Notes: generated from the sequence alone by a model not told the origin. A DNA stretch of 64,000 nt from Pseudoalteromonas luteoviolacea (GCF_000814765.1 NZ_JWIC01000010.1:630001-694000), one strand, 5' to 3'; counted from the stretch's first letter, positions 26,904 to 36,463 are shown. Made by a program: numbers and translations.

Positions 26904-27550
26904 GCTGCCTCAATGGGTTCTAATTGTAGTTTAGAGGCGATCAATACGGCCTGAGTTCGGTTGTATACACCAAGTTTACGAAATATGGCCGTAATATGGG
27001 CTTTTACCGTCGCTTCTGAAATATTCAGTTCGTAGGCAATTTGTTTATTCAATAGCCCTTCGTGTAAATACTGCAACACTTTGTACTGTTGTGGTGTTAG
27101 CGAGGCGATTTGCTGTGCAAGTTGGCGATCTTCACCATCAAGGTCTTGTATTTTTTCCTTAATATCAGCAGGAAGCCAATTCTCTCCCTCTAATACTTGC
27201 TGCAGCGCACTTACAATGTCTTGTGAGGAAGATGCCTTAGGAATGAACCCCATCGCGCCATAACCCATCACCTTAGAAATCACATTCAAATCTTCGCTAC
27301 CAGATACCACCACAATGGGCAGTGCGGGGTAATCTTCACGGATCCGAATAAGACCATATAAATCACCATTACCCGGCATGTGCAGATCGAGTAGCAATAA
27401 GTCTAAGTCATCATGCTGAGACAACCGCTCTAGTGTTTGCTCAAAGTTTTCTGATTCAATAACTTCAAGACCTTCAAACTGATTTTGCAAAGCCCCTTTC
27501 AACGCTTCTCTGAATAAGGGGTGATCATCCGCAATTAAAAACTGATTCAT
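26897..27550 (-). CDS. crbR: NarL/LuxR-type response regulator, CrbR-like
   Basis: 217 residues. The receiver (1-120) has the acidic pair ADDH (7-10), phosphoacceptor Asp55 (LLLLDLHMPG) and Lys in GFIPKASSS. The C-terminal LuxR helix-turn-helix (~148-205) contains LTPQQYKVLQYLHEGLLNKQ and ISEATVKAHITAIFRKLGV. Its position directly behind acs, together with a CrbS-type kinase elsewhere in the window, fits CrbR, which activates acs in Vibrio and Pseudomonas. A strong AGGAG sits directly after an intrinsic terminator, so expression from the acs promoter would need read-through. Confidence 0.82.
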   Translation of the reverse strand: MNQFLIADDHPLFREALKGALQNQFEGLEVIESENFEQTLERLSQHDDLDLLLLDLHMPGNGDLYGLIRIREDYPALPIVVVSGSEDLNVISKVMGYGAMGFIPKASSSQDIVSALQQVLEGENWLPADIKEKIQDLDGEDRQLAQQIASLTPQQYKVLQYLHEGLLNKQIAYELNISEATVKAHITAIFRKLGVYNRTQAVLIASKLQLEPIEAAK

Positions 27551-27560
27551 GCATAGCTCC

Positions 27561-27596
27561 TAAAAAATCGGCTGTCTTTAGTATAAAGACAGCCGA
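27561..27596 (-). terminator. Intrinsic terminator between acs and crbR
   Basis: On the minus strand, TCGGCTGTCTTT-atact-AAAGACAGCCGA (12-bp perfect stem, 27568-27596) is followed by TTTTTT. The T-run is immediately followed by AGGAG of crbR. Confidence 0.85.
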
Positions 27597-27642
27597 TATA
27601 GTACGTTTAGAATTCGCTAAATTTCAAGTTTTTAACGCTCAA

Positions 27643-29583
27643 TTAACGGTTTAAACGATTTTCAATTAATTCATCAACCACACTTGGGTCTGCAAGTGTC
27701 GACGTATCGCCAAGTTGTTGATACTCGTTGGCCGCTATTTTACGTAAAATACGACGCATAATTTTCCCAGAACGCGTTTTTGGCAGATCTGGTGACCACT
27801 GGATCATATCCGGTGAAGCAATTGGGCTCAGCTCTTTACGTACCCAGCTTCTCACTTCTTTGGTCAAATCATCCGTTACAACCACACCTTCATTTGGGGT
27901 GACATATACATAAATACCCTGACCTTTAATGTCGTGCGGATAACCAACCACAGCAGCCTCAGCGACAGCTTCATGAGCGACCAGTGCACTTTCAATTTCA
28001 GCGGTGCCTAGTCTATGGCCTGATACATTCAACACATCATCTACACGACCTGTGATCCAGTAGTAGCCATCTTCATCACGGCGACAACCGTCTCCAGTGA
28101 AATATACATTAGGGTATGCAGAGAAATAAGTTTGCTCGAAACGTTCATGATCGCCATACACAGTGCGCGCTTGAGAAGGCCAACTATCAAGAATAACTAG
28201 GTTGCCTTCGGTTGCACCTTCTAGTGTATTGCCTTCTGCGTCAAATAATGCAGGCGCAATACCAAAGAATGGACGTGTCGCCGATCCCGGCTTCATATCT
28301 GTCGCACCAGGTAGTGGCGTGATCATGATGCCACCCGTTTCTGTTTGCCACCAAGTATCCACTATAGGGCACGCACTGTTACCAATTTGCTCGTAATACC
28401 AAGCCCATGCTTCAGGGTTGATTGGCTCACCTACAGAGCCCATCACTCTTAAACTCGAGCGCTCAGAACTTGCTGTCGGCTCATCGCCTTTTGCCATAAG
28501 TGCACGAATGGCTGTCGGTGCAGTATAAAGAATAGTCACCTGATGCTTATCAACAATTTCACCAATACGACCAGAACTTGGGTATGTCGGTACGCCTTCA
28601 AAAATCACTTGTGTACAGCCATTCACTAGCGGTCCATATGCCATGTAGCTGTGACCTGTGATCCAACCCACATCAGCAGTACACCAAAAAACATCATCTT
28701 CTTTTAAGTCAAACACATACTCATGTGTCATAGATGCATAAACAAGATAACCACCTGTGGTATGAACCACGCCTTTTGGCTGCCCTGTAGAGCCTGACGT
28801 ATACAAAATGAAGAGTGGATCTTCGGCATTCATTGGCTCAGGCTCACACTGCGCAGGCACATCCGCTACTAGCTCATGCCACCATACATCATGTGCATTC
28901 CACTCAACTTCGCCACCAGTTAATTGATGTACAATAACGTGTTCTATCGTCGTCACTGAATCTTGTGAAACCGCTTCATCAACATTGGCTTTCAACGGCA
29001 CAGCGTTACCACCACGACGCCCTTCATCAGAAGTGATCACGACTTTAGCACCGGAGTTTTGAATACGATCGGCAATTGCAGAAGGCGAGAAACCACCAAA
29101 TACCACAGAATGAACAGCACCAATACGTGCACATGCTTGCATCGCATAAATGGCTTGCGGTGTCATAGGCATATAAATCGCCACTCTGTCACCCTTTTGA
29201 ACACCAAGCTTTTTCAAGCCATTTGCTAATTTTGCTACTTCATCATGTAGGGTTTGAAAAGTGATGTGCTCGCTTTGTTCTGGGTTGTCACCTTCCCAAA
29301 TCATCGCCACTTTATTCGCATTTTTCTCTAAGTGACGGTCAATACAGTTATAAGAGGCATTCAACACACCATCTTCAAACCATTTAATGCTGATATGGCC
29401 TTTTTCAAAAGACGTATTTTTTACTTTATTATAAGGTGTGAACCAGTCTAGGCGTTTACCATGCTCTGCCCAAAACCCCTCAGGGTCGTCAATAGACTGC
29501 TGATACAGTGCTTGATATTGTTCATTATCTACAAGTGCAGCCTGCTTGATCGTTTCAGGTACCGGATAAATGCTCTGTGACAT
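27643..29583 (-). CDS. acs: Acetyl-CoA synthetase
   Basis: 646 residues from the ATG at 29583, chosen because GGAG lies six bases upstream and MSQSIYPVPE aligns with other Acs N-termini; two in-frame ATGs lie at 29589 and 29595. The adenylate-forming motif LYTSGSTGQPKGV is at ~260-272. The C-terminal PKTRSGKIMRRILRK holds the catalytic and acetylation-target lysine. The enzyme activates acetate with ATP and CoA. It is divergent from a porin gene; the promoter region contains the ACTAAGGTC element shared with the symporter operon. Confidence 0.97.
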   Translation of the reverse strand: MSQSIYPVPETIKQAALVDNEQYQALYQQSIDDPEGFWAEHGKRLDWFTPYNKVKNTSFEKGHISIKWFEDGVLNASYNCIDRHLEKNANKVAMIWEGDNPEQSEHITFQTLHDEVAKLANGLKKLGVQKGDRVAIYMPMTPQAIYAMQACARIGAVHSVVFGGFSPSAIADRIQNSGAKVVITSDEGRRGGNAVPLKANVDEAVSQDSVTTIEHVIVHQLTGGEVEWNAHDVWWHELVADVPAQCEPEPMNAEDPLFILYTSGSTGQPKGVVHTTGGYLVYASMTHEYVFDLKEDDVFWCTADVGWITGHSYMAYGPLVNGCTQVIFEGVPTYPSSGRIGEIVDKHQVTILYTAPTAIRALMAKGDEPTASSERSSLRVMGSVGEPINPEAWAWYYEQIGNSACPIVDTWWQTETGGIMITPLPGATDMKPGSATRPFFGIAPALFDAEGNTLEGATEGNLVILDSWPSQARTVYGDHERFEQTYFSAYPNVYFTGDGCRRDEDGYYWITGRVDDVLNVSGHRLGTAEIESALVAHEAVAEAAVVGYPHDIKGQGIYVYVTPNEGVVVTDDLTKEVRSWVRKELSPIASPDMIQWSPDLPKTRSGKIMRRILRKIAANEYQQLGDTSTLADPSVVDELIENRLNR

Positions 29584-29951
29584 ACTCATCTCCATATTAA
29601 TTACTTGCCTATTACGGCTTCACTCAAGGATCACTTACAACCAAACGTTTAAGTATTAGACCTTAGTTGTAATTGTTGCTTTAAGTTTATCCAAACCAAG
29701 GAAAATTAACTATACATTAACGAGCATTAGCATACTGACTCTCTTCACTTAAAACCAGAGAGCAAATAACAACAGTTACAATCGAAGTGTAATTAATTAT
29801 TGCCAAAGGAGTTTTCTGGGAAATATACAGTCATTAAACCTTAGTCTCATAGACCAATGGGTAATTGAGTAAATAACATCCTTCATAAACAGTGGATGAC
29901 GAAATAATTCTCTGCATCGCAACGAATCGGCAGTATTATAGGAACAACCTT
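29584..29951. other. Divergent acs/porin promoter region
   Basis: 368 bases without a gene. It holds the proposed CrbR site 76 bases before the acs start (29656-29672) and a partial copy on the porin side (29835-29846). It also has an AAACGTTT palindrome at 29643-29650. I see no further gene. Confidence 0.55.
29656..29672 (-). promoter_or_regulatory. Proposed CrbR-type operator upstream of acs
   Basis: TTAGACCTTAGTTGTAA on the plus strand. Bases 29659-29672 match the element upstream of the symporter operon (59150-59163) at 13 of 14 positions, in the same orientation relative to the gene. It lies 76 bases before the acs start codon. Confidence 0.5.
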
Positions 29952-31115
29952 ATGACAACTAAAACTAATATGAAGAAGAAACTTGCTGCGGTTGCAGTGT
30001 CTAGCTTACTTTCTGGCCAAGCTATGGCCGCAACCCTAAGTAATACCGACGTCAATTATGGCGGATATATCAAACTGGATGCTATTTGGAGTGATTTCTC
30101 TGATGGCACACTGGGATCTCAGCATATTGGACGAGATTTTTATGTACCAAGTACAACGCCAGTCACACCGAGTACTGGTGAAGACGCCGTTTTTGATATG
30201 CATGCGAGGCAATCTCGATTTAACTTCGGCACTGCGACAAAATTAGATGACGGTAGCACCATAAAAACCAAGATTGAATTGGACTTTATCGCGTCAGTAG
30301 GTGGTAATGAACGTGTCAGCAATTCATATTCTCCGCGTATTCGACAAGCTTTTGTGACTTATAAAGGCTGGCTATTCGGCCAAGCTTGGTCAAACTTCCA
30401 AAACGTCAGCGCATTGCCTGAGACGCTCGATTTTGTCGGCCCCGCAGAAGGCACCGTATTCGTCCGTCAAGCCATGGCCAAGTATACCGTTGGTAACTGG
30501 TCATTTTCAGCGGAAAACCCTGAAAGCACCGTTACAACCGCAGGTGGTGTGCGAGAGGTGACGGACGATGCGCAAATGCCAGACTTGACCGCGCGCTATA
30601 ATTATAAAGCAGACTGGGGACATTTTACCGTTGCAGCACTTGCCAGGCAGCTTACTTATAAAACAGGCGCAGCTGATGAGACTGAAAGCTCCTTTGGTGT
30701 TAGCGCCTCAGGTCGTGTGAACTTTGGCAAAAATAACCTCAAGTTTATGCTGACCCATGGCCAAGGTTTAGGTCGTTATGTTGGTTTAAATGTCGCGCAT
30801 GGTGCGGTTTATGACGGCACTGACTTACACGCAATTGACTCCACATCTGGGTTTATTGCTTATCAGCACTACTGGAATTCACAGTGGCGTTCTACTTTCT
30901 TATATTCTTATTTTAGCGCCGATAATGATACCAGCTTACTTAATGTGACTGGCGACCCTACGGATATGACAAGCAGCTACAGTGCCAATATTCTTTACTC
31001 ACCAGTGAAAAAACTAACTTTTGGTGCTGAATATAAAATAGCAAATAGAGAAGTACAAAGCGGAGCTGAAGGGGATTTAGACAGACTACAGTTTTCAGTT
31101 AAATACGTTTTCTAA
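29952..31115 (+). CDS. DcaP-like outer-membrane porin
   Basis: 387 residues from the ATG at 29952 (AGGA nine bases upstream); the open frame extends further 5' but without a signal peptide. The signal peptide runs to SGQAMAA (~residue 27). The mature part, NYGGYIKLDAIWSDFSDG with alternating-hydrophobicity beta strands and a terminal FSVKYVF (C-terminal Phe), is typical of DcaP/porin-4-type trimeric outer-membrane channels. DcaP imports dicarboxylates and other small anions. Divergent from acs, it may admit acetate or related acids; this link is inference. Confidence 0.85.
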   Translation: MTTKTNMKKKLAAVAVSSLLSGQAMAATLSNTDVNYGGYIKLDAIWSDFSDGTLGSQHIGRDFYVPSTTPVTPSTGEDAVFDMHARQSRFNFGTATKLDDGSTIKTKIELDFIASVGGNERVSNSYSPRIRQAFVTYKGWLFGQAWSNFQNVSALPETLDFVGPAEGTVFVRQAMAKYTVGNWSFSAENPESTVTTAGGVREVTDDAQMPDLTARYNYKADWGHFTVAALARQLTYKTGAADETESSFGVSASGRVNFGKNNLKFMLTHGQGLGRYVGLNVAHGAVYDGTDLHAIDSTSGFIAYQHYWNSQWRSTFLYSYFSADNDTSLLNVTGDPTDMTSSYSANILYSPVKKLTFGAEYKIANREVQSGAEGDLDRLQFSVKYVF

Positions 31116-31136
31116 TTTCTCCCTAGAAGACAAAAC

Positions 31137-31163
31137 AAAAAAACCACCATTGGGTGGTTTTTT
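31137..31163. terminator. Bidirectional terminator, porin/gpsA
   Basis: AAACCACC/GGTGGTTT stem flanked by A- and T-runs between convergent genes. Confidence 0.85.
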
Positions 31164-31169
31164 TATATC

Positions 31170-32177
31170 TTACTCTGATTTTTGCTCTCGGCCTAACAGC
31201 GCCATTGCAGCTTCTTTCACATCTTTGTTCTCATACAGAACTTGATAGATCTGCTCTGTGATCGGCATTTCAATGCCACTGCGTTTTGCCAGTAAAAAAA
31301 CCTCTTTGGTATTGCGATAGCCCTCAACTACTTGGCCAATACTACTCATCGCATCATCGACATTCTTACCCTGCCCCAATGCCAAGCCAAAGCGTCTATT
31401 TCTAGACTGGTTATCGGTGCATGTTAAGATCAAGTCTCCGAGTCCTGCCATACCCATAAAAGTTTCAGTTTTCGCCCCGAGCGCACAGCCTAACCGACAT
31501 AATTCGGCTAATCCTCGAGTAATTAACATGGTACGCGTATTAGCACCAAAGCCAAATCCATCAGACATACCTGCACCGATGGCAATCACATTTTTGACAG
31601 CACCACCGAGTTGGATACCGATAAAATCATCATTACTGTACACTCTAAATGAGCGGCTACAATGCAGTAATCTTGCAAGCTCTTCTCGAAGTGCCTCATC
31701 TCTTGCAGAAACAGAAATAGCAGTTGGTAAACCTGCCGCCATTTCTTTTGCAAAAGTGGGTCCTGACAACACCGCCAAAGGTACTGTCTCACCAAGTACT
31801 TCCTTGGCTACTTCTTCCAATAACCTGCCGGTATCAGGCTCTAGCCCTTTTGTTGCCCAAGCAATTTGAGCACCACTTTGTAAATGCGGCTGAATTTGCT
31901 TTAAGGTGTGTGCAAAAGCATGGCTTGGTACCACAACCAAAATAATTTGGCTTGCTTGCACTGCGTGAGCAAGGTCGGTTTCTAACGTCAAAGACGCGGG
32001 GAATTCAATATCAGGAAGATAGCGTTGGTTTTGACGATCAGCAGCTAACTGTTCAATATCAGCTTTCGTACGTCCCCATAAAGTAACTCGGTGACCGTTT
32101 CGAGCAAAACAAATAGCAAGGGCGGTGCCATAAGACCCCGCCCCCAATACGGTCACAGCTGACTGTGATGTATTCAT
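31170..32177 (-). CDS. gpsA: NAD(P)H-dependent glycerol-3-phosphate dehydrogenase
   Basis: 335 residues. The dinucleotide-binding motif VTVLGAGSYGTALA is at ~8-21 and the catalytic Lys in GAVKNVIAIGAGM at ~195. The RNRRFG block follows at ~255. The enzyme makes sn-glycerol-3-phosphate from DHAP for phospholipid synthesis. It starts three bases after the secB stop codon, in the conserved order yibN-grxC-secB-gpsA. Confidence 0.97.
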   Translation of the reverse strand: MNTSQSAVTVLGAGSYGTALAICFARNGHRVTLWGRTKADIEQLAADRQNQRYLPDIEFPASLTLETDLAHAVQASQIILVVVPSHAFAHTLKQIQPHLQSGAQIAWATKGLEPDTGRLLEEVAKEVLGETVPLAVLSGPTFAKEMAAGLPTAISVSARDEALREELARLLHCSRSFRVYSNDDFIGIQLGGAVKNVIAIGAGMSDGFGFGANTRTMLITRGLAELCRLGCALGAKTETFMGMAGLGDLILTCTDNQSRNRRFGLALGQGKNVDDAMSSIGQVVEGYRNTKEVFLLAKRSGIEMPITEQIYQVLYENKDVKEAAMALLGREQKSE

Positions 32178-32180
32178 AGA

Positions 32181-32663
32181 TTATGCGTCTGCTGTTTGCT
32201 CTTGTGCTGCACGTTGCTGCATGTACTGCGCAAATAGAGCATCAAAGTTTACAGGTGCTAAGTTAAGTTGTGGGAAAGTACCACGGTTAACTAGGCTTGC
32301 AACTGCTTCACGAGCATATGGGAAAAGAATGTTAGGGCAGAAAGCACCTAGCATGTGTGCAAGTTGTAGCTCTTCTAATTCACCTACTGAGAAAATACCC
32401 GCTTGCTGAATTTCACAAAGGAACGCAGTTTCTTCACCGATAGTCGCAGTTACTGTTAATGCAAGAACAACCTCAAACACACCCTCGTCTAGCTTAGCTG
32501 AACGCGTGTCCATATCTAGCTTAACTTCAGGCGCCCATTCTTTTTGGAAAATTGCAGGAGAGTTTGGCGTCTCAAAAGATACATCTTTAGTGTAGATACG
32601 CTGGATGTTGAATTGTGGGCCTTCTTGTTGTTCTGCTGCCACGTTTTGATTTTGTTCAGTCAT
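32181..32663 (-). CDS. secB: Protein-export chaperone SecB
   Basis: 160 residues, acidic, with the SecB core (FNIQRIYTKDVSFETPNSPA; CEIQQAGIFSV; LFPYAREAVASLVNRGTFP). It is a homotetrameric cytosolic chaperone that keeps preproteins unfolded and hands them to SecA. It sits between grxC and gpsA, as in E. coli. Confidence 0.97.
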   Translation of the reverse strand: MTEQNQNVAAEQQEGPQFNIQRIYTKDVSFETPNSPAIFQKEWAPEVKLDMDTRSAKLDEGVFEVVLALTVTATIGEETAFLCEIQQAGIFSVGELEELQLAHMLGAFCPNILFPYAREAVASLVNRGTFPQLNLAPVNFDALFAQYMQQRAAQEQTADA

Positions 32664-32740
32664 TATTATTCCTATAAATTTTTGTTAAACAGTACTTAAG
32701 TTAATGTACTAAAGTACTGGAAATCTTTAATTTCGCTCGA

Positions 32741-32998
32741 CTAACCCAATAGTTGAGTTAGTTTGCCTTGAGCTTCAAGCGCCATCATATCATCACAGCC
32801 ACCAATGTGCTGCCCATTGATAAAAATTTGTGGCACTGTATGTCCGCCATTTGCTTTTTCGATCATCTCATCGCGAAGTTCAGGCTGTACAGCAATATCA
32901 TATTCTGTATATGTGACGCCTTTGCTATCAAGCAGTGCTTTCGCACGATGACAAAAAGGACAATAATCTTTGGTATAGATGATTACGTCGTTACTCAT
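32741..32998 (-). CDS. grxC: Glutaredoxin 3
   Basis: 85 residues with the CPFC dithiol active site (YCPFCHRAKALL, ~12-23), the TVPQIF cis-Pro motif and the GGCDD glutathione-binding turn. It is a cytosolic dithiol glutaredoxin using glutathione. It starts 12 bases after yibN and is followed by secB. Confidence 0.96.
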   Translation of the reverse strand: MSNDVIIYTKDYCPFCHRAKALLDSKGVTYTEYDIAVQPELRDEMIEKANGGHTVPQIFINGQHIGGCDDMMALEAQGKLTQLLG

Positions 32999-33010
32999 TT
33001 ATTGCTCCAA

Positions 33011-33454
33011 TTATTTACCCGTTGTCGTTGGTAGGCCTGCACTTTGCCATGAGCTCATGCCGCCAGAGAGTACGTGAATTTTCTCGTAACCTTGTTGGTG
33101 CATTCTTTCAGCAATGTTATTCGCAGTCATACCTGTATTACACACAAGTATAATGGGCTTTGTTTTGTACTTTTCAAGTCCACCAAAGTCATTTTGTTTT
33201 GCTTTGTCGACATTCATCATCTCAGCACCGGCAATTCGACTCGCTGTGAAGTCTTTTTTACCGCGCATATCTAAAACTTGAGCGTCTTCACGATTAATCA
33301 ACAGCGTTAATTGTTGTGGATTAACCTGACGAATTGCTGAAAAACGGCTTTTGTACCAGCTATGCACTAGCATGATTGCTAGGACGACCCAGACAATACT
33401 TAATACAGGGTGATTGGTGAAAAAAGTTATATATTGTTCCATGAACCTTGCCAC
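33011..33454 (-). CDS. yibN: Membrane-anchored rhodanese-like protein YibN
   Basis: 147 residues. One N-terminal membrane helix (HPVLSIVWVVLAIMLVHSWY) is followed by a rhodanese domain with Cys in IILVCNTGMTANNIAERM. Its loop, C-N-T-G-M-T-A, is consistent with a catalytic Cys. It is first in the yibN-grxC-secB-gpsA cluster. E. coli YibN associates with envelope biogenesis factors; the sulfurtransferase role is unproven. Confidence 0.9.
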   Translation of the reverse strand: MARFMEQYITFFTNHPVLSIVWVVLAIMLVHSWYKSRFSAIRQVNPQQLTLLINREDAQVLDMRGKKDFTASRIAGAEMMNVDKAKQNDFGGLEKYKTKPIILVCNTGMTANNIAERMHQQGYEKIHVLSGGMSSWQSAGLPTTTGK

Positions 33455-33732
33455 TTAAATTAGCAGATAAAACTTACAGTGCAGCGAGTATACGTTTTTA
33501 CGTCTCTTGGTACAAACCTATTGTCTTCGCTCAACAGCATCATAAGTGGACTGCGCTTGTTTTAAGCAAGTAACCTGCTGAAGTTTGCACTCTATTGAGC
33601 TGAGCGCTTTATATCAAAGGTGTTACCATTAGATTAATCAATCTTGAACATAAATCACCAGCATAGGGCTGAATTTTCGTGCTAAACAGGGTATTCTATG
33701 CGCCATCTATCGTGCATTTTTCAGGAGCCCAA

Positions 33733-35277
33733 ATGACTACGAAGAAAAAACCACTGGTACTTATCATTTTAGATGGCTGGGGATACAGAGAAGAAACACA
33801 AAGCAACGCTATCCTAGCAGCTAACACACCTGTACTTGATGAGCTTTGGCAATCACAACCAACGACGCTAATTTCAGGGTCAGGTCTAGATGTCGGTTTG
33901 CCTGACGGCCAAATGGGTAACTCTGAAGTAGGTCATGTAAATTTGGGAGCCGGTCGCATTGTATACCAAGATTTCACTCGCATTACTAAAGCGATTGATG
34001 ACGGTGAATTTGCCCATAATCCGACTCTGGTAACAAGTATTGATAACGCCGTCGAACAAGGCAAAGCAGTCCACTTGATGGGCTTACTTAGCCCAGGTGG
34101 CGTGCATAGTCATGAAGATCACATTGTGGCCAGCATAGAACTTGCCGCACAGCGCGGTGCAAAAGACATTTACTTCCATGCTTTTCTAGACGGACGTGAT
34201 ACACCACCTCGCAGTGCTCAAGCCTCAATTGAGCGTGTTCAATCACTATTTAAAACACTGGGTACAGGCCGATTAGCCAGCATTGTTGGTCGCTATTATG
34301 CAATGGACCGTGATAATCGCTGGGAACGTGTTGAGCAAGCTTACAACCTCATGGTTTGCGGTGAAGCCAAGTTTGATTTTACCGATGGTGTAGCAGCGCT
34401 AGAAGCGGCATATCAGCGCGATGAAAATGATGAGTTTGTCCAAGCGACGACCATCACACCTGAAGGTCAACACGCTGCACAAATCAACGATGGTGATGCT
34501 GTGCTATTTTTAAACTTCAGAGCAGACCGCGCCAGACAAATGACCCGTGCATTTGTGGATACAGACTTTACTGGTTTTGAGAAGAAAAAAGCCCCCGTAC
34601 TTAGCAGTTTTGTAATGATGACGGAATACGCAGCAGACATCGATACACCTGTCGCGTTTGCCCCTGAAAAGTTAAATAATGTGCTGGGCGAATGGCTTGC
34701 CAAACATAACAAAACACAGCTTCGTATTTCAGAAACAGAAAAGTACGCGCACGTTACGTTCTTTTTCAGTGGCGGCCGCGAAGACTTATTTGAAGGTGAA
34801 AAGCGCGAGCTCATTCCGTCACCTCAAGTCGCCACATATGACTTACAGCCTGAAATGAACTCTGAAATGCTGACCGATAAACTTATCGAAGCAATTAAAG
34901 GCGGTGAGTATGATGCCATTATCTGTAACTATCCAAATGGTGACATGGTAGGCCACTCTGGCGTATTTGACGCCGCAGTTAAAGCTTGTGAAGCCGTTGA
35001 CAATTGCATCGGTCGTGTCGTCGCGGCATTGAAAGAACATGGTGGTGAAGCCCTGATCACAGCTGACCATGGTAATGCTGAACAAATGCAAGATCCCAGC
35101 ACTGGTCAAGCACATACCGCGCATACGAGCGAGCCTGTACCATTTATTTACGTAGGTCGTGATGCAGAGCCACAAACCAATAAAACGCTTAGCGATGTCG
35201 CGCCAACTATGCTGCATTTGATGGGCTTAGAGCAACCAGCTGAAATGACTGGTTCGCCAATTATGCGTTTAAAATAA
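33733..35277 (+). CDS. gpmI: 2,3-bisphosphoglycerate-independent phosphoglycerate mutase
   Basis: 514 residues from the ATG at 33733 (AGGAG upstream); 18 upstream in-frame codons look untranslated. The alkaline-phosphatase superfamily metal site begins LVLIILDGWGYRE and the catalytic phospho-Ser is Ser64 (GQMGNSEVGH). The C-terminus has LITADHGNAEQM and AHTAHTSEPVP. A Mn2+-dependent enzyme, it interconverts 3- and 2-phosphoglycerate. It heads the gpmI-envC-S41 protease-yibQ run. Confidence 0.97.
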   Translation: MTTKKKPLVLIILDGWGYREETQSNAILAANTPVLDELWQSQPTTLISGSGLDVGLPDGQMGNSEVGHVNLGAGRIVYQDFTRITKAIDDGEFAHNPTLVTSIDNAVEQGKAVHLMGLLSPGGVHSHEDHIVASIELAAQRGAKDIYFHAFLDGRDTPPRSAQASIERVQSLFKTLGTGRLASIVGRYYAMDRDNRWERVEQAYNLMVCGEAKFDFTDGVAALEAAYQRDENDEFVQATTITPEGQHAAQINDGDAVLFLNFRADRARQMTRAFVDTDFTGFEKKKAPVLSSFVMMTEYAADIDTPVAFAPEKLNNVLGEWLAKHNKTQLRISETEKYAHVTFFFSGGREDLFEGEKRELIPSPQVATYDLQPEMNSEMLTDKLIEAIKGGEYDAIICNYPNGDMVGHSGVFDAAVKACEAVDNCIGRVVAALKEHGGEALITADHGNAEQMQDPSTGQAHTAHTSEPVPFIYVGRDAEPQTNKTLSDVAPTMLHLMGLEQPAEMTGSPIMRLK

Positions 35278-35279
35278 AT

Positions 35280-36425
35280 ATGGTAAGGGGCATACTTACC
35301 CGCTTAGTGTGTGTGATTTCATTGTTCTCGGCTTTTGCCGAGGCCAATGAATCGCAAACCAAAGCAGATCTCGTCGCCGTTCAGGCCGAATTAAAAAAAA
35401 GCCAAGCTGCATATCAAAAACAAAAAGCATCATTTAGTGCATTGAAGCAGCGCTTGCAGTCTTTTGAGCTCGAAATTGCCCGCAGTGCTAAGGCTTTGAC
35501 ACTCACTCAGCAGGGAATAAGTGAAAATAAACAGCAGCAGTATGCATTGGAGCAAGAAAGAACTCAGCTCAATCGCCGTAAGCAAAGGTTGCAAAAATTA
35601 TTGGCTGCACAACTAAAAAGTGCTTATGTCACAGGTAGCCATGACTACTCTAAGATGCTGCTAAATCAACAAAAAACCGCTGCGCTAGAACGTACAATTA
35701 GTTACTATGACTATTTCAACAAAGCGCGGATCGCACAACTCGAAGAGCTTAAGTTAGTCTTTGTTGAACTTGAGAAAAACCAGCAAGCGCTGACTAAAAC
35801 TCAGCAACAGTTAATTGCACTACTTGAGCAACAGCAGATCCGACAAAACGACTTACAACTTGCTCAAAAGCAGCGCCAAGCGCATTTGAATAAGCTCAAC
35901 GATAAACTATCTGAAACTCAATCTGCCATCGCCTATTTAGAAGAAAATGAGACCACGTTAAAGACCACATTAGAGTCTTTGGCTGAAGTACAGGCTTCCT
36001 CTGAAAAAGTGTTTATTGCTCAGCTTGACGGTTTACAGCGGCTTAAAGGCAAGTTGGCATGGCCGCTCAAAGGAAAAATAAGCAAACGTTTTGGCCAACG
36101 TAAACATGCTGGAATGAGCTGGAAAGGCGTCATCATAAAAGGCCAAACAGGCACTGAAGTAAGCAGTGTTGCCCCCGGTCATGTTGTATATGCTGACTGG
36201 CTCAACGGCTTTGGCTGGGTCATCGTACTGGATCATGGAAAGGGATTTATGAGCTTATATGGACACGCACAAACCTTACTTAAAGACGTGGGGGACCATG
36301 TCAACCCCGGTGATGCAATCGCATTAGTGGGACAAAGCGGCGGACAACAAAATCCTGGGCTATACTTCGAAATACGGCATAAAGGAAGCGCTGTGAATCC
36401 AGTTAAATGGTGCAGATCAAGTTAA
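35280..36425 (+). CDS. envC: Murein hydrolase activator EnvC
   Basis: 381 residues. The signal peptide (to AFAEA, ~25) is followed by a long coiled coil (~28-255) and a C-terminal LytM/M23 domain (~260-380). As in E. coli EnvC, metal ligands are partly lost: the first ligand block reads KHAGMSWKGVII in place of the canonical H-x-x-x-D, although SLYGHAQ keeps a His. It is therefore probably not a peptidase but activates AmiA/AmiB amidases at the septum under FtsEX control. It starts two bases after gpmI, with no strong Shine-Dalgarno, suggesting translational coupling. Confidence 0.93.
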   Translation: MVRGILTRLVCVISLFSAFAEANESQTKADLVAVQAELKKSQAAYQKQKASFSALKQRLQSFELEIARSAKALTLTQQGISENKQQQYALEQERTQLNRRKQRLQKLLAAQLKSAYVTGSHDYSKMLLNQQKTAALERTISYYDYFNKARIAQLEELKLVFVELEKNQQALTKTQQQLIALLEQQQIRQNDLQLAQKQRQAHLNKLNDKLSETQSAIAYLEENETTLKTTLESLAEVQASSEKVFIAQLDGLQRLKGKLAWPLKGKISKRFGQRKHAGMSWKGVIIKGQTGTEVSSVAPGHVVYADWLNGFGWVIVLDHGKGFMSLYGHAQTLLKDVGDHVNPGDAIALVGQSGGQQNPGLYFEIRHKGSAVNPVKWCRSS

Positions 36426-36463
36426 ATGAATAACCTATGCTGCCCCGTCACTAGGAGCAGCAT

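Noticed and set aside
35280..36425. EnvC-like protein as an active M23 endopeptidase
   Set aside because: The first metal-ligand block is degenerate (KHAGMSWKG), as in E. coli EnvC, which is an activator rather than a peptidase.
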